A stretch of DNA of 64,000 nucleotides, taken from assembly GCF_004768545.1 (NCBI RefSeq), contig NZ_CP038635.1, positions 434,001-498,000 on the forward strand, given 5' to 3'. Shown here piece after piece: positions 8,993-17,136 of the stretch. Origin of the DNA: Cupriavidus oxalaticus (GTDB lineage: Bacteria; Pseudomonadota; Gammaproteobacteria; Burkholderiales; Burkholderiaceae). Position 1 is the first letter of the stretch. Each line of letters opens with the position of its first letter. The notes beneath the pieces are model-generated. The model ran no database searches, had not been told where the DNA came from, and worked only from the letters and a program-made list of their open reading frames with translations. Both the position numbers and the translations under genes were made by a program.

Positions 8993-9774
8993 AACTGCGC
9001 GTGGTCACCTACAACATCCACAAGGGGGTGACCGGCCTGTCGCGGCGCCCGCGCATCCAGAACGTGCGGGCCGGCCTGCATGCGATGGATGCGGACATCG
9101 TCTTCCTGCAGGAAGTGCAGGACCGCAACGACCGCCTGGTGGCGGCGGCGCTGTTCGATCCCGACCATACCCAGCTCAACTACCTGGCGACCGATGCGTA
9201 TCCGCATTCGGTCTACGGGCGCAACGCGGTCTATGACTACGGCCATCACGGCAACGCGATCCTGTCGCGCCATCCGATCCTGATGTCCGAAAACCTCGAC
9301 ATTTCCGACCACCGCTTCGAACAGCGCGGACTGCTGCATGCGGTGGCGGACATCAACGGCATCGAGACCCACCTGATCTGCGTGCATTTCGGCCTGTTCG
9401 CCCGCAGCCGCGCCCGCCAGGCCGAGGCGCTGGTCGAGCGCGTGCGCAACGTGGTGCCCGAGGGGGTGCCGCTGGTGATCGCCGGCGACTTCAACGACTG
9501 GAACCACCGGCTCGATGCGCAGATCTGCAATACGCTGCATGCGGTGGAGGCGTCGCACGCGCGCGGCGCGCGGCTGCATACGTTCCCGAGCCATATGCCG
9601 TGGTGGCAGCTGGACCGGATCTACGTGCGCGGCTTCGAGATCGAGCGCGCGCACGCGCTGACCGGGCGGGACTGGGCGCAGCGGTCGGACCATGTGCCGC
9701 TGGTGGCGGAACTGGGTCGTGCGCACAAGGAGGCTGTGGAAGCGGCGGCCGAGCAGCGGGACAAGGCTGCCTGA
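8989..9774 (+). CDS. Endonuclease/exonuclease/phosphatase (EEP) family protein, YbhP-like
   Basis: The 261-residue product shows the EEP fold motifs in order: TYNIHKG near the start, DIVFLQEVQDR (catalytic Glu), HGNAILSRHPI, then VIAGDFNDWN, QLDRIYVRG and a terminal RSDHVPLVAEL with the catalytic Asp-His pair. EEP members hydrolyse phosphodiesters in nucleic acids, lipids or sugars; substrate is unknown here. In E. coli the related ybhP is next to the cardiolipin synthase clsB. Here clsB follows 650 bases later with mobB lying between on the other strand, so a lipid-phosphate role is a reasonable inference but not shown. Confidence 0.85.
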   Translation: MKLRVVTYNIHKGVTGLSRRPRIQNVRAGLHAMDADIVFLQEVQDRNDRLVAAALFDPDHTQLNYLATDAYPHSVYGRNAVYDYGHHGNAILSRHPILMSENLDISDHRFEQRGLLHAVADINGIETHLICVHFGLFARSRARQAEALVERVRNVVPEGVPLVIAGDFNDWNHRLDAQICNTLHAVEASHARGARLHTFPSHMPWWQLDRIYVRGFEIERAHALTGRDWAQRSDHVPLVAELGRAHKEAVEAAAEQRDKAA

Positions 9775-9804
9775 GGCAGTCGCGCAGGCCGCGTCGGGGA
9801 ACAG

Positions 9805-10314
9805 CTAGCGGCTCGAATAGTCGCGGATAAAGGCGAACACCGCATCCGGATCGTTCAAATCCAGCACCGGCAACGACGTCATCGCCGCGGTGCCCGCGAC
9901 ATCTTCACTAGCCACCGCCACCACCCCCGGTACTTCGTCCCACAGCGGCGCACGCCCCAGCCCGGGCCGGAACACCTCCAGCTTTGGAAAATCGCTGCGC
10001 TTGTAGCCCTCCACCAGCACCAGGTCGATGTCGGCCGGCAGCACCGCCAGCGCGTCGTCCAGCTCCGGCGAAGGCACTGCCTCGGGATAGTGTCGCATCA
10101 ACGTCAGGTGGCGCGCGCCGACCAGCACCACGTTGGCGCAGCCGGCCTCGCGCATGCGCCAGGAGTCCTTGCCCGGCGTGTCGGGATCGAAGCCGTGGTG
10201 GGTGTGCTTGACGCCGGCCACGCGCACGCCGGCGGCGACAAAGCGGGGGATCAGCTGGTCGAGCAGCGTGGTCTTGCCGCTGCCGGACGAGCCGGTGATG
10301 CCGAATACCTTCAC
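9805..10314 (-). CDS. mobB: Molybdopterin-guanine dinucleotide biosynthesis adaptor MobB
   Basis: The 169-residue product has a P-loop at the extreme N-terminus (GITGSSGSGKTTLLDQL), then the family's VAGVKHTHHGFDPDTPGKDSWR stretch (given here in part: VKHTHHGFD, about residues 36-44) and a VLVEGYKRSDFPKLEVFR motif. These define MobB, a GTP-binding partner of MobA in forming molybdenum cofactor dinucleotide. A GTG start at 10314 is chosen because it places the P-loop where the family has it; the upstream in-frame ATG adds an unrelated basic leader. It lies antisense between the EEP gene and clsB, without other molybdenum-cofactor genes in view. Confidence 0.9.
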   Translation of the reverse strand: MKVFGITGSSGSGKTTLLDQLIPRFVAAGVRVAGVKHTHHGFDPDTPGKDSWRMREAGCANVVLVGARHLTLMRHYPEAVPSPELDDALAVLPADIDLVLVEGYKRSDFPKLEVFRPGLGRAPLWDEVPGVVAVASEDVAGTAAMTSLPVLDLNDPDAVFAFIRDYSSR

Positions 10315-10422
10315 GATCAGGATCCGTGGGGGGCGCGTCGATGATGGCAACGACGATAGCAGAGATCCGCCCACATGTGCACGGGGCGCCTTCCGGACAG
10401 CATTCTGTCCGATAATCTCGGC

Positions 10423-11718
10423 ATGTCACGGATATCCCACTCCGAGCGGCCGCATGTGACCGCCGCTGGCACTGCCGAAAACACTGCCGACGGGCAACGC
10501 CATCGCATGCTGCGCTGGACATGGCGCCGCGGCAAGCCGACCAGCGGCAACACCGTGCGCCTGCTGCACGGCGGCCAGGACTTCTTTCCCGCGCTGATCG
10601 AAGCGATCGACCAGGCCGCTTTCCAGGTAGTGCTGGAAACCTACATCTATGCCGACGACGACATTGGCCGCGCCGTCAGCGAAGCGCTGGTACGTGCCGC
10701 CGCGCGCGGCGTCTCGGTTCGCGTCACCGTCGACGGCTTCGGCGCCGGCGACATGCCCGCCGCCATGGCCGAGCGCCTGAGCGGGGGCGGCGTACAGCTG
10801 CGCGTCTACCGCAAGCTGCACGGCTTCCGGCTGGCCCGGCGCCACCTGCGCCGGCTGCACCGCAAGCTGGCGGTGATCGACGGGCAGGTGGCCTTCGTCG
10901 GAGGCATCAACATCATCGACGACCTCAACCACGGCCCGTTCGAAGGCACCAACCTGGGACCGCGCTACGACTTCGCGGTGCAGGTCAGCGGCCCGCTGGT
11001 GGACCGCATCGCGCTGACCGCCGAACGGCTCTGGTGGCGCCTGGCGCTGCGCGACACGTACGGCAGCGGCCGCGCCGCAGCGGTGGCCGACTACCCGCTG
11101 CTGACCGACCTGCCACCCCGTGCCGAGCCCACCGGCGGCGTGCGGGCCGCGCTGCTGCTGCGCGACAACCTGCGCAACCGCCGCACCATCGAGCGCGAAT
11201 ACCTGCGCGCGCTCGGCGCCGCGCGCCATGATGTGATCCTGGCCAACGCCTACTTCCTGCCCGGCCACAAGATGCGCCGCGCGCTGCTGGCCTGCCGCGC
11301 GCGCGGCGTGCGCGTGCGGCTGCTGCTGCAGGGCATGGTCGAATACCGGCTGCAGCACTACGCCACGCACGCGCTCTATGCCTCCCTGCTGGAAGCCGGC
11401 GTGGAGATCTACGAGTACGCAGAGAGCTTCCTGCACGCCAAGGTCGGCGTGGTCGACGAAGCGTGGGCCACCGTGGGTTCGAGCAATATGGACCCGTTCA
11501 GCCTGCTGCTGGCGCGCGAAGCCAACGTGGCCGTTTATGATGCTGCCTTTGCCGCGGAACTGCGCACGGCGCTGGAAAGCGCCATTGCGCACCGCAGCGT
11601 GCGCGTCATGCCGGAAGCCCATGCACGGCGCTCGCCGCTGCACCGGCTGGCGAACTGGACCGCGTACATGCTGCTGCGGCTCGGCGTGATCATCGCCGGC
11701 GTCACGGGGCGCTACTGA
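10423..11718 (+). CDS. clsB: Cardiolipin synthase B (phospholipase D family)
   Basis: From ATG 10423 the product is 431 residues. Two phospholipase D HKD motifs are present: HRKLAVIDGQVAFVGGIN in the first half and HAKVGVVDEAWATVGSSNMD in the second. The core start (NTVRLLHGGQDFFPALIEAID) resembles ClsB (YbhO), which uses phosphatidylglycerol and phosphatidylethanolamine to make cardiolipin at the inner membrane. The C-terminal hydrophobic stretch (about residues 410-428) may be a membrane anchor. Start choice is uncertain: 10375, 10423 and 10507 are all possible, and an ATG at 10507 would give an N-terminus closest to E. coli ClsB. Confidence 0.88.
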   Translation: MSRISHSERPHVTAAGTAENTADGQRHRMLRWTWRRGKPTSGNTVRLLHGGQDFFPALIEAIDQAAFQVVLETYIYADDDIGRAVSEALVRAAARGVSVRVTVDGFGAGDMPAAMAERLSGGGVQLRVYRKLHGFRLARRHLRRLHRKLAVIDGQVAFVGGINIIDDLNHGPFEGTNLGPRYDFAVQVSGPLVDRIALTAERLWWRLALRDTYGSGRAAAVADYPLLTDLPPRAEPTGGVRAALLLRDNLRNRRTIEREYLRALGAARHDVILANAYFLPGHKMRRALLACRARGVRVRLLLQGMVEYRLQHYATHALYASLLEAGVEIYEYAESFLHAKVGVVDEAWATVGSSNMDPFSLLLAREANVAVYDAAFAAELRTALESAIAHRSVRVMPEAHARRSPLHRLANWTAYMLLRLGVIIAGVTGRY

Positions 11719-11840
11719 AACGGTTGCCACTGTCCGTTTGCTGCCATGCGGCAACGCACGGCTTGCGAGCCGTTGCGTCGCCTTGCGTGACGGGCATGCT
11801 GCATTGCGGCCCATTTAGAAACACGGGTCTAATTAAAAGC

Positions 11841-11883
11841 TTGAAGGTCGACTGCTGCGCCAGAATAATCTGAACGACCGTTC
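11841..11883 (+). promoter_or_regulatory. Promoter with overlapping TetR-type operator
   Basis: TTGAAG (11841-11846) and AATAAT (11864-11869) are 17 bases apart. Just downstream, where transcription should begin, is the inverted repeat GAACG-AC-CGTTC (11872-11883). The layout fits autorepression of the TetR gene that starts at 12011. The rest of the 292-base gap to clsB shows nothing else I can support. Confidence 0.5.
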
Positions 11884-12010
11884 TTTTTTGGCTTAGACTG
11901 CGTGCATTCGCGGTACGCAGCGGCAAATTCGCCAGCTTCCGCAAACAAAATGCAACGTCAGGGTCATACGCACAGGCCGCAGCAGGGCCTTTGCAGAACG
12001 GAGAAATAAC

Positions 12011-12652
12011 ATGCGACACCAGTCAGCCCGTCTCGAATCCGCCGCCGCCTCCCCCGCGCCCATGCGCAAGGGTGAAATGACGCGCGTGGCAATTCTGGAT
12101 GCCGCACTGGAACTGTCGTCCCGCGACGGGCTTGAGGGTCTGACCATCGGCCTGCTCGCGGAACGGATGCAGATGAGCAAGAGCGGCGTCTTCGCGCACT
12201 TCGGTTCGCGCGAAGACCTGCAGGTGGAGGTGGTGCGGGAGTATCACCGCAGGTTCGAGCAGGAGGTGTTCTACCCTTCGCTGCAGGAGCCGCGCGGACT
12301 GCCCCGGCTGTGGTCGATGGTGCGGCGCTGGATGGAGAAGCGCATCCAGGAAGTGACGACTGGGTGTATCTACATCAGCGGCGCCGTGGAGTACGACGAC
12401 CGTACCGGCAGCCTGGTGCGTGACGAGCTGGTCAAGAGCGTCACCATCTGGCGGGCAGCGCTGAATCGCGCCATCGACCAGGCCAAGGAAGAGGGCCATT
12501 TGCGCGCGGATTGCGATCCGCGCCTGATGCTGTTCGAGATGTATAGCCTTGAACTAGGCTTGCATCATGACGCCCGTTTCCTGCGCCTGCCTGACAGTGC
12601 CGAGCTTGCCATGGTCGCGCTCAACAAACTGATTCAGTCTTACCGTACCTGA
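12011..12652 (+). CDS. TetR family transcriptional regulator, likely regulator of the adjacent beta-oxidation genes
   Basis: The 213-residue product has a standard TetR helix-turn-helix near the N-terminus: TRVAILDAALELSSRDGLEG, then LTIGLLAERMQMSKSGVFAHFGSRE (residues about 25-70; quoted in pieces). The ligand-binding C-terminal half is helical and not assignable to a subfamily by eye. It is directly followed, 76 bases on, by acyl-CoA dehydrogenase, 3-hydroxyacyl-CoA dehydrogenase and thiolase genes on the same strand. Control of fatty-acid degradation with an acyl-CoA ligand is therefore the obvious hypothesis. An inverted repeat at its own promoter supports autoregulation. Confidence 0.88.
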   Translation: MRHQSARLESAAASPAPMRKGEMTRVAILDAALELSSRDGLEGLTIGLLAERMQMSKSGVFAHFGSREDLQVEVVREYHRRFEQEVFYPSLQEPRGLPRLWSMVRRWMEKRIQEVTTGCIYISGAVEYDDRTGSLVRDELVKSVTIWRAALNRAIDQAKEEGHLRADCDPRLMLFEMYSLELGLHHDARFLRLPDSAELAMVALNKLIQSYRT

Positions 12653-12728
12653 GGCCGTCGGGTCGGACCGGATCGCGACAAGCGAGGCGGGCGGCGTGGC
12701 GGCATCGTATAACTCCAAGGAGTCTCTG

Positions 12729-14516
12729 ATGGGCCAGTACACCGCACCGTTGCGCGACATGCAGTTCGTGCTCCATGAACTGCTCGGCGCCGAAGCCGAA
12801 CTCAAGGCGATGCCGCCGCACGCGGACATCGACGCGGACACCATCAACCAGGTCATCGAGGAAGCCGGCAAGTTCTGCTCGGACGTGGTGTTCCCGCTCA
12901 ACCAGGTGGGCGACCGCGAGGGCTGCACCTATGTCGGCGACGGCGTGGTCAAGGCCCCCACCGGCTTCAAGGAGGCCTACCAGCAGTACGTCGAGGCCGG
13001 CTGGCCGGCGCTGGCGTGCGACCCGGCCTTCGGTGGCCAGGGCCTGCCGATCGTGGTCAACAACGTGGTCTACGAGATGCTGAACTCGGCCAACCAGGCG
13101 TGGACCATGTACCCGGGCCTGTCGCACGGCGCCTATGAGGCGCTGCATGCGCACGGCACGCCGGAGTTGCAGCAGGCCTACCTGCCCAAGCTGGTGTCCG
13201 GCGTCTGGACCGGCACCATGTGCCTGACCGAGCCGCATTGCGGCACCGACCTGGGCATCCTGCGCACCAGGGCCGAGCCGCAGGCCGACGGCTCCTATCT
13301 GATCACCGGCACCAAGATCTTCATCTCCGCCGGCGAGCACGACCTGGCCGAAAACATCATCCACCTGGTGCTGGCCCGCCTGCCGGACGCGCCCGGCGGC
13401 ACCAAGGGCATCTCGCTGTTCGTGGTGCCCAAGTTCATCCCCGATGCCAGCGGCAACCCGGGCGAGCGCAACGGCATCCAGTGCGGCTCGATCGAGCACA
13501 AGATGGGCATCCACGGCAACGCCACCTGCGTGATGAACCTGGACGGCGCGCGCGGCTGGCTGGTGGGCGAGGCCAACAAGGGCCTGAACGCCATGTTCGT
13601 GATGATGAACGCCGCGCGCCTGGGCGTGGGCGCGCAGGGCCTGGGCCTGACCGAGGTGGCGTACCAGAACTCGGTCGCCTACGCCAAGGACCGCCTGCAG
13701 ATGCGCGCGCTGACCGGCCCGAAGGCGCCGGAAAAGGCCGCCGACCCGATCATCGTGCACCCCGACGTGCGCCGCATGCTGCTGACCCAGCGCGCCTACG
13801 CCGAAGGCGGTCGCGCCTTCAGCTACTGGACCGCGCTGCAGATCGACCGCGAACTGTCGCACCCGGACGAAGCCGTGCGCAAGCAGGCCGGCGACCTGGT
13901 CGCGCTGCTGACGCCGGTGATCAAGGCCTTCCTGACCGACAACGCCTTCACCTCGACCAACGAAGGCATGCAGGTGTTCGGTGGCCACGGCTACATCTCC
14001 GAATGGGGCATGGAGCAATACGTGCGCGACGCCCGCATCAACATGATCTACGAAGGCACCAACACGATCCAGTCGCTGGACCTGCTGGGCCGCAAGATCC
14101 TGGGCGACATGGGCGCCAAGATGAAGGCCTTCGGCAAGATCGTGCAAGAGTTCGTGGAAGCAGAGGGCACCAACGAAGCCATGCAGGAGTTCGTCAACCC
14201 GCTGGCCGACCTGGGCGACAAGGTGCAGAAGCTGACCATGGAAATCGGCATGAAGGCGATGGGCAACGCCGACGAGGTAGGCGCTGCCGCGGTGCCATAC
14301 CTGCGCGTGGTGGGCCACCTGGTGTTCTCGTACTTCTGGGCGCGGATGGCCAAGATCGCGCTGGAGAAGGAAGCCAGCGGCGACAAATTCTACACCGCCA
14401 AGCTGGCTACGGCGCGCTTCTACTTTGCCAAGCTGCTGCCTGAAACCGCCGGCGAGATCCGCAAGGCGCGCGCGGGGTCGGCTTCGCTGATGGCGCTGGA
14501 CGCGGATTTGTTCTGA
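12729..14516 (+). CDS. Acyl-CoA dehydrogenase with C-terminal extension (DmdC-like family)
   Basis: The 595-residue product catalyses FAD-dependent alpha,beta-dehydrogenation of an acyl-CoA. It has the ACAD FAD/substrate loop (MCLTEPHCGTDLG), GTKIFISAGEHD, and the C-terminal catalytic-domain region QVFGGHGYISEWGMEQYVRDARINMIYEGTN (in part: GGHGYISEWGMEQ). The length and the extra C-terminal domain place it in the large acyl-CoA dehydrogenase family that includes 3-methylmercaptopropionyl-CoA dehydrogenase, but in this context fatty acyl-CoA is more likely. An SD-like AAGGAG precedes ATG 12729. It is followed by the hydroxyacyl-CoA dehydrogenase gene after a REP-like hairpin. Confidence 0.92.
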   Translation: MGQYTAPLRDMQFVLHELLGAEAELKAMPPHADIDADTINQVIEEAGKFCSDVVFPLNQVGDREGCTYVGDGVVKAPTGFKEAYQQYVEAGWPALACDPAFGGQGLPIVVNNVVYEMLNSANQAWTMYPGLSHGAYEALHAHGTPELQQAYLPKLVSGVWTGTMCLTEPHCGTDLGILRTRAEPQADGSYLITGTKIFISAGEHDLAENIIHLVLARLPDAPGGTKGISLFVVPKFIPDASGNPGERNGIQCGSIEHKMGIHGNATCVMNLDGARGWLVGEANKGLNAMFVMMNAARLGVGAQGLGLTEVAYQNSVAYAKDRLQMRALTGPKAPEKAADPIIVHPDVRRMLLTQRAYAEGGRAFSYWTALQIDRELSHPDEAVRKQAGDLVALLTPVIKAFLTDNAFTSTNEGMQVFGGHGYISEWGMEQYVRDARINMIYEGTNTIQSLDLLGRKILGDMGAKMKAFGKIVQEFVEAEGTNEAMQEFVNPLADLGDKVQKLTMEIGMKAMGNADEVGAAAVPYLRVVGHLVFSYFWARMAKIALEKEASGDKFYTAKLATARFYFAKLLPETAGEIRKARAGSASLMALDADLF

Positions 14517-14549
14517 TTGATCTGCATGGCTGACTCCCGCTGATGGTTT

Positions 14550-14579
14550 CTCCCCTCTCCCGCAAGCGGGAGAGGGGAG
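14550..14579. repeat. REP-like palindrome
   Basis: A perfect 14-bp stem CTCCCCTCTCCCGC / GCGGGAGAGGGGAG with an AA loop lies in the 127-base gap between two beta-oxidation genes. A close relative lies at 19171-19204 and a shorter one at 44321-44337. It could act as an mRNA stabiliser or weak terminator within the operon. Confidence 0.8.
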
Positions 14580-14643
14580 CCAACCGGCGGCAATCGGAGA
14601 GCCACACACTCTCACCTCAACGCTCACTAATCCAGGAGCGAGC

Positions 14644-17112
14644 ATGTCCAATTTCATCGTCAAGAAAGTCGCCGTGCTGGGTGCCGGCGTCATGGGGGCG
14701 CAGATCGCCGCCCACCTGATCAACGCGCGCGTGCCCGTGGTGCTGTTCGACCTTCCCGCGAAGGACAAGGACGGGGGAGGGGCCCCGTCCGCTTCCCCGG
14801 TCACGAAGAACGGCATCGCCCTGCGCGCCATCGAGAACCTGAAGAAGCTGTCGCCCGCGCCGCTGGGCCTCAAGGACGAAGCCGGCCTGATCCAGGCGGC
14901 CAACTACGAAGACGACATCGCGCTGCTCAAGGAGTGCGACCTGGTGATCGAGGCGATCGCAGAGCGCATGGACTGGAAGCACGACCTGTACAAGAAGGTC
15001 GCGCCGCACCTGGCCTCGCATGCGATTTTCGCCACCAACACCTCGGGCCTGTCGATCACCGCGCTGTCCGACGGGTTAGGCGGGGAAAATGCGGACAACC
15101 TGAAGTCGCGCTTCTGCGGCGTCCACTTCTTCAACCCGCCGCGCTACATGCACCTGGTCGAGCTGATCCCGACCGCGACCACGCAGCCGGAGATCCTCGA
15201 CAAGCTGGAAGCCTTCCTGACCACCACGCTCGGCAAGGGCGTGGTGCGCGCCAAGGACACGCCCAACTTCATCGCCAACCGCGTCGGCATCTTCTCGATC
15301 CTGGCGGTGTTCGCCGAGGCAGAGAAGTTCGGCATTCCGTTCGACGTGGTCGACGACCTGACCGGCTCCAAGCTGGGCCGCGCCAAGTCCGCCACCTTCC
15401 GTACCGCGGACGTGGTCGGCCTGGACACCATGGCGCACGTGATCAAGACCATGCAGGACAATTTGCACGACGACCCGTTCGCGCCGGTGTACAAGACGCC
15501 GGCCGTGCTCAAGGGCCTGGTCGATGCTGGCGCGCTGGGCCAGAAGACCGGCGCCGGCTTCTACAAGAAGGAAGGCAAGGCCATCAAGGTGCTGGACGCC
15601 AAGACCGGCCAGTATGTCGAGTCGGGCAAGAAGGCCGACGAGATCGTGGTGCGCATGCTGAAGAAGGAACCGGCCGAGCGCATCAGGCTGCTGCGCGAGT
15701 CGACCAACCCGCAGGCGCAGTTCCTGTGGGCGGTGTTCCGCGACGTGTTCCACTACATCGCCGTGTACCTGGAGCAGATCGCCGGCTCGGCCGCCGATAT
15801 CGACCTGGCGATCCGCTGGGGCTTCGGCTGGAACTCCGGGCCGTTCGAGGACTGGCAGTCGGCCGGCTGGAAGCAGGTGGCCGAGTGGGTGAAGGAAGAC
15901 GTGGAAAGCGGCAAGGCGCTGTCGGCCGCGCCGCTGCCGGCATGGGTCTTTGAAGGCCCCGTCGCCGAGCGCCAGGGCGTGCATGCCGCCGAAGGTTCGT
16001 GGTCGCCGGCGACGCAGTCGTTCGTCGCGCGCAGCACGCTGCCGGTGTACCAGCGCCAGGCGTTCCGTGCCGCGCTGAAGGGCGATGCCGCCGCCGATCC
16101 GCGCAAGGCGGGCCGCACCGTCGAGGAGAACGACGCCGTGCGCATCTGGGTCAGCGAAGGCCAGGACGACGTGCTGGTGGTCTCGTTCAAGAGCAAGATG
16201 AACACCATCGGCCCGGACGTGATCGACGGCCTGACCCGCGCCATCGACCTCGCCGAAGCGCAGTACAAGGGCCTGGTGGTGTGGCAGCCGACTTCGCTGC
16301 AACTCGGCGCGCCGGGCGGCCCGTTCTCGGCGGGCGCCAACCTGGAGGCGGCGATGCCGGCCTTCATGATGGGCGGCGCCAAGGGCATCGAGCCGTTCGT
16401 GAAGAAGTTCCAGGACGGCATGATGCGCGTGAAGTACGCGTCGGTGCCGGTGGTGTCGGCGGCGTCCGGCATCGCGCTGGGCGGCGGTTGCGAGCTGATG
16501 CTGCATTCCGCTGCACGCGTGGCTGCGCTGGAGACGTATGTCGGTTTGGTCGAAGTGGGCGTGGGCCTGGTTCCGGCCGGAGGCGGCCTGAAGGAAGCCG
16601 CGCTGGCCGCGGCACGCGCCGCCCAGGCGGCAGGCAGCACCAACTACCTGCAATTCCTGACCAGCCGCTTCCAGAGCGCGGCAATGGCCAAGGTCTCCGC
16701 ATCGGCGCTGGAAGCGCGCCAGATGGGCTACCTGCAGCCGTCCGACAGGATCGTCTTCAACGTGCACGAGCTGCTGCACGTGGCGCAGAACGAAGTGCGC
16801 GCACTGGCCGATGCCGGCTACCGTGCGCCGCTGCCGGCGCTGATCCCGGTGGCTGGCCGCTCGGGCATCGCCACCATCAAGGCGTCGCTGGTCAATATGC
16901 GCGACGGCGGCTTTATCTCCGCGCATGACTTCCTGATCGCCTCCCGCATCGCCGAAGTGGTATGCGGCGGCGACGTCGAGGCCGGCTCGCTGGTCAGCGA
17001 AGACTGGCTGCTGACGCTGGAGCGCAAGGCCTTCATCGACCTGCTGGGAACCGGCAAGACGCAGGAGCGCATCATGGGCATGCTGCAGACCGGCAAGCCG
17101 GTGCGCAACTAA
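14644..17112 (+). CDS. Bifunctional 3-hydroxyacyl-CoA dehydrogenase / enoyl-CoA hydratase (FadB-like, dehydrogenase domain first)
   Basis: The 822-residue product joins two beta-oxidation activities. An N-terminal NAD-binding domain starts with VLGAGVMG (GxGxxG at residues 13-18) and contains the dehydrogenase motif GVHFFNPPRYMHLVELIP. The second half carries a crotonase domain, with the oxyanion-hole regions GGPFSAGANL and GIALGGGCELMLHSAARV. This domain order is opposite to E. coli FadB, where the hydratase comes first, and matches a separate family common in betaproteobacteria. It should hydrate enoyl-CoA and oxidise the 3-hydroxyacyl-CoA to 3-ketoacyl-CoA for the thiolase encoded 24 bases downstream. 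An SD AGGAG precedes the ATG. Confidence 0.93.
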   Translation: MSNFIVKKVAVLGAGVMGAQIAAHLINARVPVVLFDLPAKDKDGGGAPSASPVTKNGIALRAIENLKKLSPAPLGLKDEAGLIQAANYEDDIALLKECDLVIEAIAERMDWKHDLYKKVAPHLASHAIFATNTSGLSITALSDGLGGENADNLKSRFCGVHFFNPPRYMHLVELIPTATTQPEILDKLEAFLTTTLGKGVVRAKDTPNFIANRVGIFSILAVFAEAEKFGIPFDVVDDLTGSKLGRAKSATFRTADVVGLDTMAHVIKTMQDNLHDDPFAPVYKTPAVLKGLVDAGALGQKTGAGFYKKEGKAIKVLDAKTGQYVESGKKADEIVVRMLKKEPAERIRLLRESTNPQAQFLWAVFRDVFHYIAVYLEQIAGSAADIDLAIRWGFGWNSGPFEDWQSAGWKQVAEWVKEDVESGKALSAAPLPAWVFEGPVAERQGVHAAEGSWSPATQSFVARSTLPVYQRQAFRAALKGDAAADPRKAGRTVEENDAVRIWVSEGQDDVLVVSFKSKMNTIGPDVIDGLTRAIDLAEAQYKGLVVWQPTSLQLGAPGGPFSAGANLEAAMPAFMMGGAKGIEPFVKKFQDGMMRVKYASVPVVSAASGIALGGGCELMLHSAARVAALETYVGLVEVGVGLVPAGGGLKEAALAAARAAQAAGSTNYLQFLTSRFQSAAMAKVSASALEARQMGYLQPSDRIVFNVHELLHVAQNEVRALADAGYRAPLPALIPVAGRSGIATIKASLVNMRDGGFISAHDFLIASRIAEVVCGGDVEAGSLVSEDWLLTLERKAFIDLLGTGKTQERIMGMLQTGKPVRN

Positions 17113-17136
17113 AGAGGCAAGCGAGGAACCGACATC

